Shown piece by piece: positions 11,620 to 20,978 of a stretch of DNA of 64,000 nucleotides. Below the pieces are notes generated by a model that saw only the letters and a program-made list of their open reading frames with translations, searched no databases and was not told the origin of the DNA. Positions within the stretch are counted from its first letter, which is position 1. The number at the start of each line of letters is the position of its first letter. A program made the translations under genes and the position numbers. This DNA is from GWE2-42-39 sp963668595. GTDB taxonomy: Bacteria; Bacteroidota; Bacteroidia; Bacteroidales; Prolixibacteraceae. Location: NCBI GenBank assembly GCA_963668595.1, contig OY764876.1:1798001-1862000 (forward strand), given 5' to 3'.

Positions 11620-13302
11620 ATGATCCGTTTCATTTTGCTACTCTTCTCCCCTTTTCGCGGATTCATTGAGCGTACCGGAAGCGATTACAATCAGTTTATT
11701 ACTATTCTGAAACTGAAATTAACCAAAGACGACCGCGAAGCAAGAGGTATCACGAATAAAAGTGGCGGCAAAAAGCTAGAAAAAATGTTGCTAAAACAAT
11801 CCCTAACCCAAATATTTTTGGGGACAATATTTCTGTCTTTACTAGCTCTCATTCGCGATCCGTTTACCTACTATTATTTTGCCCATTTACTAATTATGGT
11901 AATGATGGCAATGATGATTATTTCGGAATTTACCACTTTATTGTTCGATACCTCCGAAAATTCAATTTTGCAACCACTTCCTATCAAAGGCAATACACTC
12001 AGCCTGGCCCGGAATGCCCACATATTTATTTATCTCAGCCTGATGGCTTTTAACCTATCGGTGGGGGCAATCATATTTGCCGGAATCAAATTTGGAGTTT
12101 GGGGCGCGGCACTATTCCTATTCACTATTCCACTCAATGCACTGTTTACATTGTTTTTTGCCAACTTTTTATATCTGGGAATTGTGCGTATTGCCTCGGG
12201 CGAGCAACTGAAAAATGTAATGATGTACTTCCAGATTGTTTTGGCAATTGTGTTTATGGCAGGTTACCAGATTGGACTAAATATGGTTGACAAAAGCAAC
12301 ATCGCAAATATGATCTTACCCACCGAATGGTTTACCTTTTTAATTCCACCGGCTTGCTTTGCCGGTTTGATTGAAATGCTGAGCCGCGGAATGTTCGATC
12401 TGAAACATCTTTTGTTTTCGGCAGAAGCTCTGCTGATCCCTATTCTGGCAATATTTGTTACCACCCGGTTCCTTACTCCAATCTTCAACAAAAAATTGCT
12501 CGAATTAGATCAGGGCGACCGCACTACAAAAGTAAAAAAGGAATACCGCCACGAGAGTCTTTGGTTTCGCATGATGCGCCGCATTTTTATTCATCGCGAA
12601 GAAGAAAAAGCTGCATTCAAACTCATCTGGAAAATGAGCGGACGCGAACGCCAATTCAAACTAAGTTTTTACCCTTCGCTGGGATACCTCTTTTTCATGA
12701 TTCTGTTCCCTTTTTTCAAAAAAGGCTTTAATCTGGAAACACTTTCTCAGGGTGATGGCTTTTTCATGGGCTTATACTCCATGTTATTTATTTCAATTAC
12801 TCTCCCTGGTAGTTTAACGGTTGGGAACAACATGAAAGAAAGCTGGATATTTAAACTTCTCCCACTACATTCGCCAGCTCCGTTTTTTAAAGCGGCAATC
12901 AAAGCTGCGTTTAGCCGCTTCTTTATTATTATATATGTACTTGCAACAGCGGTGGTACTAGCAATATGGGGGATTCGGATTATTCCTGAAATAATTATCG
13001 CAGGAATGGCCATTTACTTTTTCACTTTGTGGATGTATTTTTTACAGGCTCCCAATTATCCTTTCAGCAAAGAAAAAGCAGCTGCACAACAAGGAAAAAC
13101 GCTGATACTGGTTCTTGTCATGTTCACCGTCGGGCCATTGATCGGCGTTTCGCACTGGTTGCTTTACAAATACACTTTCCCTTATGCGCAGTTTTTATTA
13201 ATCCCGGTTTACTTCGGACTCATTTGGTATATCAGCCGTCGTTGGGTGTACAAGCGAATTAACTGGAATAGTGTTGACCAGATAAACGGATACGCTTTGT
13301 AA
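11620..13302 (+). CDS. Large membrane subunit of ABC transporter
   Basis: A 560-residue polytopic protein with about twelve hydrophobic segments in two blocks (roughly 60-260 and 340-540) split by a charged cytoplasmic stretch (KKEYRHESLWFRMMRRIFIHREEEKAAFKL). This looks like a fused permease pair. It starts 3 bp after the ATPase stop, so the two are co-translated. I do not recognise a named family beyond ABC-type permease. A convergent gene follows after 32 bp without an obvious terminator. Confidence 0.8.
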   Translation: MIRFILLLFSPFRGFIERTGSDYNQFITILKLKLTKDDREARGITNKSGGKKLEKMLLKQSLTQIFLGTIFLSLLALIRDPFTYYYFAHLLIMVMMAMMIISEFTTLLFDTSENSILQPLPIKGNTLSLARNAHIFIYLSLMAFNLSVGAIIFAGIKFGVWGAALFLFTIPLNALFTLFFANFLYLGIVRIASGEQLKNVMMYFQIVLAIVFMAGYQIGLNMVDKSNIANMILPTEWFTFLIPPACFAGLIEMLSRGMFDLKHLLFSAEALLIPILAIFVTTRFLTPIFNKKLLELDQGDRTTKVKKEYRHESLWFRMMRRIFIHREEEKAAFKLIWKMSGRERQFKLSFYPSLGYLFFMILFPFFKKGFNLETLSQGDGFFMGLYSMLFISITLPGSLTVGNNMKESWIFKLLPLHSPAPFFKAAIKAAFSRFFIIIYVLATAVVLAIWGIRIIPEIIIAGMAIYFFTLWMYFLQAPNYPFSKEKAAAQQGKTLILVLVMFTVGPLIGVSHWLLYKYTFPYAQFLLIPVYFGLIWYISRRWVYKRINWNSVDQINGYAL

Positions 13303-13334
13303 ATGAAACTGATTTCGGATAAACTGGCGGGCAA

Positions 13335-14993
13335 TTATTTTTTATGCCGATAGAGAATTGCCCGTCCGTTTTCCGACACAAATATTTGCTGGTATTCCTG
13401 ATCCAACTGAGCCATCAGATTTTTAGTGTATGGATGATCCGTCCATTCCTGATCGAGGCACCAGGTAATCACATAATCGACCGATCCGCCTGTTTTATCA
13501 TCGTACGAAAGTACATCAACACTGGGAGGTTGAAATTCAAGCCCCTCATTCGAACTCAAATGCATGAACGGATTTTTGTCCGCCTTCCATAAAATCGGGA
13601 AATAACCGGTTGAGCCTTCGTAATTACCAAAAAGCACGAGGCTTTTCATCGCTCCCATGTAATCGGAAGCGTGTTTAAACAACCAAATCTGGTTGGCGAT
13701 CAGCTTTCCATCCGGGGTTTTCCCGTTGTGTGCAAAACTCAATGGTGCCACTGTTGAACAATCATCGATATGCTGCACCACTGAAACATACTCATTAACT
13801 GCTTCGGAAGCAGCCCTGATATGCGGAAAACGAATAATTGTGAAAGCTGCACCAATAACGAAACAAGCAACAAGTAAGAAATTTCGAATTAATTTATGGA
13901 AAGCAAGTGTTCCGAACCAAAGAACCAGCATCAAATAAGGAACAAATTGCAGGCGAATACTCAAAATTCCGGCACCAGACATGCCCCCCGGCTGAAAAAA
14001 ATAAATCAGCAGTACAATTACAAAAACCACGAAAAAGGCATCCTGTTTCTCAATTTTTTTCCTTCGTATTTTTAATGCTAAACCAATGAGCAAAAACAAA
14101 CCGAACAAAACAGCTACCGCAATTGCCCAATTTGTTTCCGAATCCTGAAGTGTAACCAATGAGCTAAGTCGTAATAAAGTTTGACGCAAACGCTCAAACG
14201 AATCGGGATTGGGAAACGAGTCCATCCCTTTTCGGAAAAGATAATATGCCATCAGCGCAATGGATGGAAAAAATGAGACAAAAGCCGTTCCCGAAAACTT
14301 TAGAAAATTCGACATTGATTTTTTCCGATATTCTGTACCAGAAAAATATTCAACCATAAAGTTGAAGACAATGAGCATCCCAACCGTCAAACCTGCGAGT
14401 AAAAAGCCGACCGGATGTGTAAAGAAAGTCAGCACATTCAGCAACGAAAAAACGAGAATGCGCTTAGTTGTAAACTTCGTCTCGTTTTTCAGCCAATACC
14501 ATACAACGAAAAAATAGAACACAAAGCTAAACGAGTAGTTGTAAAACCCCATTTGCATCGTATGATGAAAAACAAACAGCAAGCCGAGCAGAGAAACCGC
14601 GATTTTCCCTTTGCCGATTACCCCCAACAACAAACGCAGCCCCAGAGCAAAAAGAACCACATACGCAGTTATGAAAATCTTCTCGGCCAGAAATGCCGGA
14701 AAAAAATACAACAAGCCAGCAAGCACAATATGACTAAACCAGTTGGGCTCCGGATTTGAATTCAGCAAATAATAGTTTTCGTAAAAATTGAGATTGTGTC
14801 CGCGGAAGAAGTCAAGCAAAACCTGTGCATTATACAAATGGCACGGGCCATCGCCGGTAACAAAATATTTGTTCAGCCACACCGGCAAAAGAAATATCAG
14901 CAACAATGAGTAAAACAAAACCGGTTCTGGCTGAAGGTTCTTCTTGACAGACAAAATCAGATCGGACAAACGGTGTAGAAAATTTCGGGACAT
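13335..14993 (-). CDS. Polytopic membrane protein, GT-C-like glycosyltransferase candidate
   Basis: About 552 residues from ATG 14993 (the frame is open further upstream to a TTG at 15125, but that part looks non-coding). There are ten or more hydrophobic segments. The first outside loop carries an acidic motif (VTGDGPCHLYNAQ, Asp48), the position where lipid-linked-sugar glycosyltransferases of the GT-C fold have a catalytic Asp. The C-terminal 130 residues form a soluble domain. This resembles Bacteroidota GT-C proteins of unknown acceptor; the assignment is a fold-level inference. It is a single gene, divergent from the GDPD gene. Confidence 0.6.
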   Translation of the reverse strand: MSRNFLHRLSDLILSVKKNLQPEPVLFYSLLLIFLLPVWLNKYFVTGDGPCHLYNAQVLLDFFRGHNLNFYENYYLLNSNPEPNWFSHIVLAGLLYFFPAFLAEKIFITAYVVLFALGLRLLLGVIGKGKIAVSLLGLLFVFHHTMQMGFYNYSFSFVFYFFVVWYWLKNETKFTTKRILVFSLLNVLTFFTHPVGFLLAGLTVGMLIVFNFMVEYFSGTEYRKKSMSNFLKFSGTAFVSFFPSIALMAYYLFRKGMDSFPNPDSFERLRQTLLRLSSLVTLQDSETNWAIAVAVLFGLFLLIGLALKIRRKKIEKQDAFFVVFVIVLLIYFFQPGGMSGAGILSIRLQFVPYLMLVLWFGTLAFHKLIRNFLLVACFVIGAAFTIIRFPHIRAASEAVNEYVSVVQHIDDCSTVAPLSFAHNGKTPDGKLIANQIWLFKHASDYMGAMKSLVLFGNYEGSTGYFPILWKADKNPFMHLSSNEGLEFQPPSVDVLSYDDKTGGSVDYVITWCLDQEWTDHPYTKNLMAQLDQEYQQIFVSENGRAILYRHKK

Positions 14994-15238
14994 AAAAACA
15001 GATTTAAGGTCAACGAAAATAGCAATTTTATTTTCCAGCGAATCCAACATCTTCATCTCTTGAGAAAATAAATCAATCAAGATAACAAACATTATATAAG
15101 CCGGAAGCAATATGCTTATATACAAACCCTCTTTGTGGCAACATCTATTTTTTTTATAATTCAGAAATTATCCGATTTCAACAATCGCAAAAACAAATTA
15201 TATTTATCAGAAATAATATCTGTAGAATATTACACGCA

Positions 15239-16000
15239 ATGCTGTATTGCACCGAAAATATACTAATTGCCCACAGAGGAGAATCGATGGATGCACCAGA
15301 AAATACTATTGCATCGATAAATCTAGCATGGGAAAGAGGAATAAACGCAGTTGAAATAGATATTCATTTAACTGCTGACAACGAAATTGTTGTGATACAT
15401 GACAAAGATACCTATCGTATTTCAGGTATTAAAAAGCAAATTAAAAATTCAACTCTTGCTGAGTTACAACTTTTAGATGTCGGATCATTCAAAAGTAAAA
15501 GATGGAGTAATGAAAAAATACCAACACTCCGTGATGTATTGCAAACAGTTCCGGAACATGGAAAACTCATCATCGAAATAAAAAGTGACGGACGAATACT
15601 CAATAAATTAAAAAAGGAACTGGAAGAATCAAAACTTAAGCCATCACAAATTGAAATCATCGCATTTAATATTCACACATTATCAGAAGCCAAACAGCTG
15701 ATGCCCAACTACAAAATGTTATGGCTTCTTGATCTCGATTTTTTTTGGCTATGGTGGTTACTTCGGATTAACAAACAGCGCATAATACAAAAAGTAAAAA
15801 GCCGACATTTAGATGGAGTAAATGTATGGGCAGGCAAATTGCTTACATCCAGTTTCATTTCTGAATTCAAAAATGCCGATTTACTTGTTTACGCATGGAC
15901 CGTGAACGATCCACTACAAGCAAGATTACTTTCTGAAAACAAAATAGATGGGATTACATCAGATTGCGCAAGTAAGATTAAATCACAGCTAAAACAATAG
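15239..16000 (+). CDS. Glycerophosphodiester phosphodiesterase
   Basis: A 253-residue GDPD-family enzyme that splits glycerophosphodiesters into glycerol-3-phosphate and an alcohol. The catalytic core is clear: AHRGESMDAPENT with the first His-Arg, EIDIHLTADNEIVVIHD with metal-binding Glu and Asp and the second His, then IEIKSDGR and the C-terminal YAWTVND. No signal peptide is seen, so it is probably cytoplasmic. It precedes a lipase-like gene by 8 bp, and both are clearly more AT-rich than purB nearby, which may indicate separate ancestry. Confidence 0.93.
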   Translation: MLYCTENILIAHRGESMDAPENTIASINLAWERGINAVEIDIHLTADNEIVVIHDKDTYRISGIKKQIKNSTLAELQLLDVGSFKSKRWSNEKIPTLRDVLQTVPEHGKLIIEIKSDGRILNKLKKELEESKLKPSQIEIIAFNIHTLSEAKQLMPNYKMLWLLDLDFFWLWWLLRINKQRIIQKVKSRHLDGVNVWAGKLLTSSFISEFKNADLLVYAWTVNDPLQARLLSENKIDGITSDCASKIKSQLKQ

Positions 16001-16008
16001 ATATAAAG

Positions 16009-16995
16009 ATGGCAAATGTTATCATTGCTATTCATGGATTAGGGAATAAGCCGTCAAAACAGTTACTGGAACATTGGTGGAAACTAGCCATGACTGAGGG
16101 GCTGAGAGCCAAAGGAAAGAAGACCATACTTCCAAAATTTGAAATGGTTTACTGGGCAGACTTGCTATACGACAAACCTCAAAGTGAATCGGAACCCGAT
16201 ATGGATAGCCCATATTTTTTAAATGAAAAATATGAAATGTCTTCATTTAACGAGAAGCATGAAAATCACAACATAAGAGAAAAAATTATTGATTTTCTGA
16301 ATAGACAAATGAATCGTATTTTTCTGAATGAAGACCTCAGTTTAAATTATTCATTTATTACAGATTCAATTATTCGTAAATATTTCAAAGATCTTGAAAT
16401 ATATTACAATGGACATTCTGAAGATGAAAATGCGGATAACGATAACAAAAGAGATTTAATTCGACAACGCTTACTTGTTGTTTTGGAAAAACACAAGCAC
16501 GACACAATTATGCTCGTCAGTCATTCTATGGGAAGTATTATTGCCTTTGATGTATTAACCTTTTTGGCTCCTCATATCAAAATACATACGTTTATCACAA
16601 TAGGGTCTCCCTTAGGATTACCTGTAGTTGTTACAAAAATTGCATTAGAGCAACGCACAACAATGAATGACAATTCGCATCACATGCAAACACCTCCTGG
16701 TATAACTACGAATTGGTATAATTTTTCAGACATTCAAGACAAAGTTGCGTTCAATTACAAACTAAATGATGATTTTGCTGAAAATGCATACGGAGTAAAA
16801 CCTATCGACTTTTTGGTTGAGAATGACTATGAATCAAACGGGAAAGCCAATCCTCACAAATCATACGGGTATTTACGTACTGCTGAGTTTTCAGAGATAT
16901 TAGACACATTCATCGCTCAAAACAAGATGAATATAAAAGATAAGATAATTCAAAAAACCACGAATATTATGAATCGCATAAAACGAATATTTTAA
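16009..16995 (+). CDS. Alpha/beta-hydrolase, lipase-like
   Basis: A 328-residue protein with an alpha/beta-hydrolase start (VIIAIHGLGNKP, oxyanion region) and a nucleophile elbow SHSMGS with Ser173. A long insertion of charged helices (50-150) separates the two. ITIGSPLGLPVVV follows as in lipases. There is no signal peptide or membrane segment. As the second gene of a pair with GDPD (8-bp gap) it may make or use deacylated phospholipids. The catalytic Asp and His could not be fixed by eye. Confidence 0.75.
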   Translation: MANVIIAIHGLGNKPSKQLLEHWWKLAMTEGLRAKGKKTILPKFEMVYWADLLYDKPQSESEPDMDSPYFLNEKYEMSSFNEKHENHNIREKIIDFLNRQMNRIFLNEDLSLNYSFITDSIIRKYFKDLEIYYNGHSEDENADNDNKRDLIRQRLLVVLEKHKHDTIMLVSHSMGSIIAFDVLTFLAPHIKIHTFITIGSPLGLPVVVTKIALEQRTTMNDNSHHMQTPPGITTNWYNFSDIQDKVAFNYKLNDDFAENAYGVKPIDFLVENDYESNGKANPHKSYGYLRTAEFSEILDTFIAQNKMNIKDKIIQKTTNIMNRIKRIF

Positions 16996-17138
16996 CCAAT
17001 TTATATTCTATGCAATCAAATACAAACCAAAGGAGAAAAAACAAGCCCCCAAAAACCAGCTAAACAACTATAAATAAACCCCATATACAAAGTAATTTTC
17101 ACTCTTTGTCTGTCTCTTCGCCTGCTAAAAATATTTGT

Positions 17139-17146
17139 TACCTTTG
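17139..17146 (+). promoter_or_regulatory. Putative -7 element for purB
   Basis: TACCTTTG matches TAnnTTTG and would give a leader of about 15 nt before ATG 17168. The -33 region reads TTCG, a weak match. Confidence 0.45.
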
Positions 17147-17167
17147 GAGCTTTGAAAAATTGAAACC

Positions 17168-18514
17168 ATGGAATTGAATTTACTGACCGCTATTTCGCCC
17201 ATCGACGGACGTTACCGTTCGAAAGTAGAAAACCTTCAGAATTATTTCTCCGAATATGCCCTGATTAAATACCGGGTAATCACCGAAATTGAGTATTTCA
17301 TTGCTTTGTGCGAGTTGCCATTGCCTCAGCTGAGCAGTTTCGACCATTCGAAATTTGAAGCTTTGCGCGCTATCTATGCCAATTTTTCGGTGGAAGATGC
17401 ACAACGCGTTAAAGACGTGGAAAAAGTAACCAACCACGACGTAAAAGCGGTGGAATATTTCATTAAAGAAGAGTTTGATAAACTGGGCGTTTCAGCATAT
17501 AAAGAATTTATACACTTTGGACTGACCTCGCAAGACATCAACAATACGGCAGTGCCCAAATCGATTCAGGATGCCATCAGCAACGAATACCTGCCCATGG
17601 TAAACGAACTGGTTGCCAAACTGGAAGAACTGGCCGACGAATGGAACGACATTCCGATGCTCGCCAAAACACACGGGCAACCGGCATCGCCAACCCGTTT
17701 GGGCAAAGAAATCCGCGTTTTTGTAGAACGTCTTCAGGAACAAATTGCCCAGCTGATGGCTATTGACATTGATGCAAAATTTGGTGGGGCAACCGGTAAT
17801 TTCAATGCGCACCATATTGCTTATCCCGAAATTGACTGGGATGCATTCGGCACCCGTTTTCTGAGCAAGTACCTGGGTTTGCGCCGTTCGCGCTACACCA
17901 CACAAATTACGCATTACGACAATCATGCCGCCATTTTCGATGCACTGAAACGCATCAATACCATTATTCTTGATCTCGACCGCGACATGTGGACATACAT
18001 TTCGATGGAATATTTCAAGCAGAAAATTAAAAAAGGCGAAATTGGTTCGTCGGCCATGCCGCACAAAGTGAACCCGATTGATTTTGAAAATTCGGAAGGC
18101 AACCTCGGAATTGCCAATGCCATTTTTGAACATCTGGCGGCCAAATTGCCGGTTTCGCGCCTGCAACGCGACCTCACCGACTCGACTGTAATTCGTAATT
18201 TCGGCGTTCCACTGGGACACACCATCATTTCGATTCATGCAACGTTGCGCGGTTTGAATAAACTTCTTTTAAATAAAAATGCTATTGATGCTGATTTGGA
18301 AAAAAACTGGCCGGTAGTTGCCGAAGCAATTCAAACTATTTTGCGCCGCGAAGGCTATCCTAATCCGTACGAAGCATTGCTGAACCTGACTCGCGTAAAT
18401 ACAAAGATTGATCAGCAGGCCATTCATAATTTCATTGACACACTGAATGTGAGCGATGAACTGAAAGAACGTCTGAAATTGATTAGTCCGCATAATTATA
18501 CCGGAATTTATTAG
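17168..18514 (+). CDS. purB: Adenylosuccinate lyase
   Basis: A 448-residue enzyme that cleaves SAICAR and adenylosuccinate in purine synthesis, giving fumarate. It belongs to the aspartase/fumarase superfamily: the signature GSSAMPHKVNPIDFENSEGN is complete with its catalytic Ser, THGQPASPTRLGKE carries the active-site His, and the start LLTAISPIDGRYRSK is typical of the longer PurB type. It is cytoplasmic. Base composition is GC-richer and codon use more selective than in the GDPD pair upstream. purC, another gene of the pathway, lies 38 kb away. Confidence 0.97.
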   Translation: MELNLLTAISPIDGRYRSKVENLQNYFSEYALIKYRVITEIEYFIALCELPLPQLSSFDHSKFEALRAIYANFSVEDAQRVKDVEKVTNHDVKAVEYFIKEEFDKLGVSAYKEFIHFGLTSQDINNTAVPKSIQDAISNEYLPMVNELVAKLEELADEWNDIPMLAKTHGQPASPTRLGKEIRVFVERLQEQIAQLMAIDIDAKFGGATGNFNAHHIAYPEIDWDAFGTRFLSKYLGLRRSRYTTQITHYDNHAAIFDALKRINTIILDLDRDMWTYISMEYFKQKIKKGEIGSSAMPHKVNPIDFENSEGNLGIANAIFEHLAAKLPVSRLQRDLTDSTVIRNFGVPLGHTIISIHATLRGLNKLLLNKNAIDADLEKNWPVVAEAIQTILRREGYPNPYEALLNLTRVNTKIDQQAIHNFIDTLNVSDELKERLKLISPHNYTGIY

Positions 18515-18570
18515 ATTATAGATTGATGATTATTGATTAACGATTGGCGATTGATGATTTGTTGACAGGC
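18515..18570. repeat. Low-complexity spacer of ATTGATGATT-like words
   Basis: After the purB stop the spacer is built from shuffled words such as GATTGATGATT, GATTAACGATT and GGCGATTGATGATT. No gene or terminator is evident. Similar wordy spacers occur in the rRNA operon. Confidence 0.5.
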
Positions 18571-18604
18571 AAATTATAAATAGTAAATTATTTAATCGTA
18601 AATA
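18571..18604 (+). repeat. 34-bp intergenic element, copy 1
   Basis: One of four 34-bp copies sharing the core GTAAATAGTAAATT in variants (here ATAAATAGTAAATTATTTAA). It lies 50 bp before the msbA-like start codon. Confidence 0.65.
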
Positions 18605-18653
18605 CTTAGTTGATTGATTGTCCGCAGAACGGACACCAAACAAACAGACACGA

Positions 18654-20477
18654 ATGAAAGATTTTATGCAAATATTGCGGCGGTTCATTCCTCCGTACAA
18701 ACGACAGTTAATTTTAAACTTCCTGTTTAATATACTGTCGGCTCTTTTTGCTGTATTTTCCGTTGCGCTGATGATTCCCATACTGGAAATTATCTTCAAC
18801 CTGACAAAAGAAGAAATTAATACAATGGTTGAATGGAGCTTCAGCATCGAAGCAATCAAACACAACATGTATTATTACATTACGCAAATAAAACTGGAAT
18901 ACGGCCCGGGAGCAACCCTGCTATTTGTCGGTATTTTCGTTATTGTTGCCACCTTTATCAAAGTTGGTTTTGCCTACCTGGCGGCTTACGAAGCCGTGGA
19001 CATCCGCAACGGTGTGGTGCGCGACATCCGAAATCAGATTTACAGCAAAATACTTCGTCTGGCTCTCCCGTTTTTTTCTGACGAGCGCAAAGGCGACATC
19101 ATTTCGCGTGTTACCGGCGATGTGGCCGAAGTGGAAAATTCCATCATGTCGTCGCTCGATATGTTTCTGAAAAACCCTGTGCTGATTATCGTCTTCCTGA
19201 CCTCATTGCTGGTTATGAGTCCGACCATGACGCTGTTTATTTTCGTGATGCTTCCCATTGCCGGAACCATTATTGGCCGCGTGGGAAAGTCGCTGAAAAA
19301 AGTATCGCGCGAAGGACAGGACAAAATGGGAAATATTCTCACCGTAATTGAAGAAACACTGGGCGGATTGCGCATTATCAAAGCATTCAATGCCGAGAAG
19401 AAAATGGACGAGCGCTTCAATGGCGAGCTGAATGAATACCGCAGCATTATGAACCGGCTGATGCGCCGCCGCGAACTCGCCCACCCGATGAGCGAATTGC
19501 TCGGCACAGTAGTAATGGTGCTGGTGGTTTGGTTTGGCGGAACGCTCATTCTGGGCAACAACAGCGAACTTTCGGGTCCCGAATTTATTGCTTATCTGGG
19601 TATTTTCTACCAGATTATCAACCCGGCCAAAGCGTTCTCGCAGGCGCTGTACAGCATTCAGAAAGGATTGGCGGCCATGGATCGCATCGACATGATTTTG
19701 AAAGCCGACATTACGATTGCCGAACTGCCCGATGCAAAACAGGTACAAACACTGGAAAAAGAAATTGAATACCGCGACATACTTTTTGCTTACGACGAAA
19801 AACCGGTACTGAAAAATGTTTCGCTCAGCATTCCGAAGGGGAAAACCATTGCGCTGGTGGGACAGTCTGGCAGCGGAAAAACCACATTTGTCGATCTGCT
19901 TCCTCGCTTTTACGATGTTGCCGGCGGCGGTATTTTTATCGACGGAACCGACATTCGCCAATTGAAATTGCACGATCTGCGCGATTTGATGGGCAATGTG
20001 AATCAGGAAGCCATTTTATTTAACGACAGCATTTACAACAATATCGCTTTTGGTGTTGAAAAAACAACCCGCGAAGAAGTGATTACCGCAGCAAAAGTGG
20101 CCAATGCGCACGACTTTATTATGGAAACCGAAAATGGCTACGACACCATGATCGGCGACCGGGGCAGCAAACTTTCGGGCGGACAGCGTCAACGTCTCAG
20201 CATTGCACGCGCCATTCTGAAAAATCCACCGATTCTGATTCTCGACGAAGCAACTTCGGCGCTGGATACCGAATCGGAACGACTGGTACAGGATGCGCTG
20301 GAAAAACTGATGAAAAACCGCACCTCGCTGGTTATTGCTCACCGACTGAGTACAGTGCGCAATGCCGACCTGATTTGCGTTTTCCACGAAGGCGAAATTG
20401 TTGAACGCGGTACTCACGAAGAACTGATTGCCCGTGATGGCCGCTACAAACGTCTGCACGATATGCAAATGTTTTAA
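18654..20477 (+). CDS. MsbA-type ABC exporter (fused membrane and ATPase domains)
   Basis: A 607-residue half-transporter from ATG 18654 (MKDFMQILRRFIPPYKRQ; a TTG 36 bp upstream is less likely). Residues about 20-340 are the six-helix type-1 exporter domain and 370-600 the ATPase, with Walker A GQSGSGKTT, signature LSGGQRQRLSIARAI, Walker B ILILDEATSALD and switch His in VIAHRLSTV. As a homodimer such proteins flip lipid A-core or drugs across the inner membrane. Which substrate applies here is not decided by sequence; lipid A-core is the default guess. A strong terminator follows 24 bp downstream. Confidence 0.93.
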   Translation: MKDFMQILRRFIPPYKRQLILNFLFNILSALFAVFSVALMIPILEIIFNLTKEEINTMVEWSFSIEAIKHNMYYYITQIKLEYGPGATLLFVGIFVIVATFIKVGFAYLAAYEAVDIRNGVVRDIRNQIYSKILRLALPFFSDERKGDIISRVTGDVAEVENSIMSSLDMFLKNPVLIIVFLTSLLVMSPTMTLFIFVMLPIAGTIIGRVGKSLKKVSREGQDKMGNILTVIEETLGGLRIIKAFNAEKKMDERFNGELNEYRSIMNRLMRRRELAHPMSELLGTVVMVLVVWFGGTLILGNNSELSGPEFIAYLGIFYQIINPAKAFSQALYSIQKGLAAMDRIDMILKADITIAELPDAKQVQTLEKEIEYRDILFAYDEKPVLKNVSLSIPKGKTIALVGQSGSGKTTFVDLLPRFYDVAGGGIFIDGTDIRQLKLHDLRDLMGNVNQEAILFNDSIYNNIAFGVEKTTREEVITAAKVANAHDFIMETENGYDTMIGDRGSKLSGGQRQRLSIARAILKNPPILILDEATSALDTESERLVQDALEKLMKNRTSLVIAHRLSTVRNADLICVFHEGEIVERGTHEELIARDGRYKRLHDMQMF

Positions 20478-20500
20478 GCCGAATCGGCAAATCAATACAA

Positions 20501-20542
20501 AAACACCTGACTGGTTTCGAAAACTGGTCAGGTGTTTTTTTT
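20501..20542 (+). terminator. Strong rho-independent terminator
   Basis: The arms ACACCTGAC and GTCAGGTGT extend inwards through two G-U pairs to a stem of about 15 bp with a three-base loop, followed by eight T. It ends the msbA-like transcript. Confidence 0.92.
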
Positions 20543-20561
20543 GCTCTATTTCATGTAGGTC

Positions 20562-20665
20562 GCTCCTACGGAGCTTTTGGCTTTCCGGAATATTTATTTG
20601 CTACAGACAGGTCACCGCTACGCGGTTAAAGGTAAGAGAAGTAGATAGAAAAGCCCCGGAGGGGC
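20562..20665. repeat. Cluster of three mini-palindromes
   Basis: Three 13-bp inverted repeats with 5-bp arms and 3-base centres lie at 20562-20574 (GCTCCTACGGAGC), 20614-20626 (ACCGCTACGCGGT) and 20653-20665 (GCCCCGGAGGGGC). They are GC-rich spots in AT-rich intergenic DNA. This is a dispersed-repeat style of sequence that I associate with Bacteroidota intergenic regions. No coding role is seen. Confidence 0.55.
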
Positions 20666-20765
20666 GAACTGTATGTAGAAAGTAGCATAGCACAATATTT
20701 TGCAGCACCGGAGGCGTGGCCTCACAATAGTAATTTCAGCTCAAACGCCATTCCTGTGCTAATTA

Positions 20766-20943
20766 CTGTGCTGATGCGGATTTGTAATCCGCATTAAATC
20801 TATCACTTTCTATTCTACCGAACTTCTTCTTAAACATCATTTATCAGGTATCGATCATTGCAGGATTAAAAATTCTGTGTTCAAAGAGTGCTGATTACCA
20901 ATCAGCAATAGCGGCTGCGAGTGGTTATATTTCAAAGAGCAGG
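20766..20943 (+). repeat. 178-bp dispersed repeat, copy 1
   Basis: About 85-90 percent identical by eye to 21737-21915. It holds two palindromes, GCGGATTTGTAATCCGC near the start and a GCTGATT/AATCAGC pair near the end, and closes with TTCAAAGAGC. It lies directly downstream of the small lipoprotein gene, with copy 2 upstream of it. Confidence 0.8.
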
Positions 20944-20978
20944 GCTTAGGAGTCCGGCATTTATATTCTTTTTTAAAT

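Noticed and set aside
17492..18238. 248-codon antisense frame over purB
   Set aside because: Shadow of the purB codon pattern; no start signal and no known protein pattern. The same holds for 19203-19973 over the msbA-like gene and 49704-50330 over asnB.
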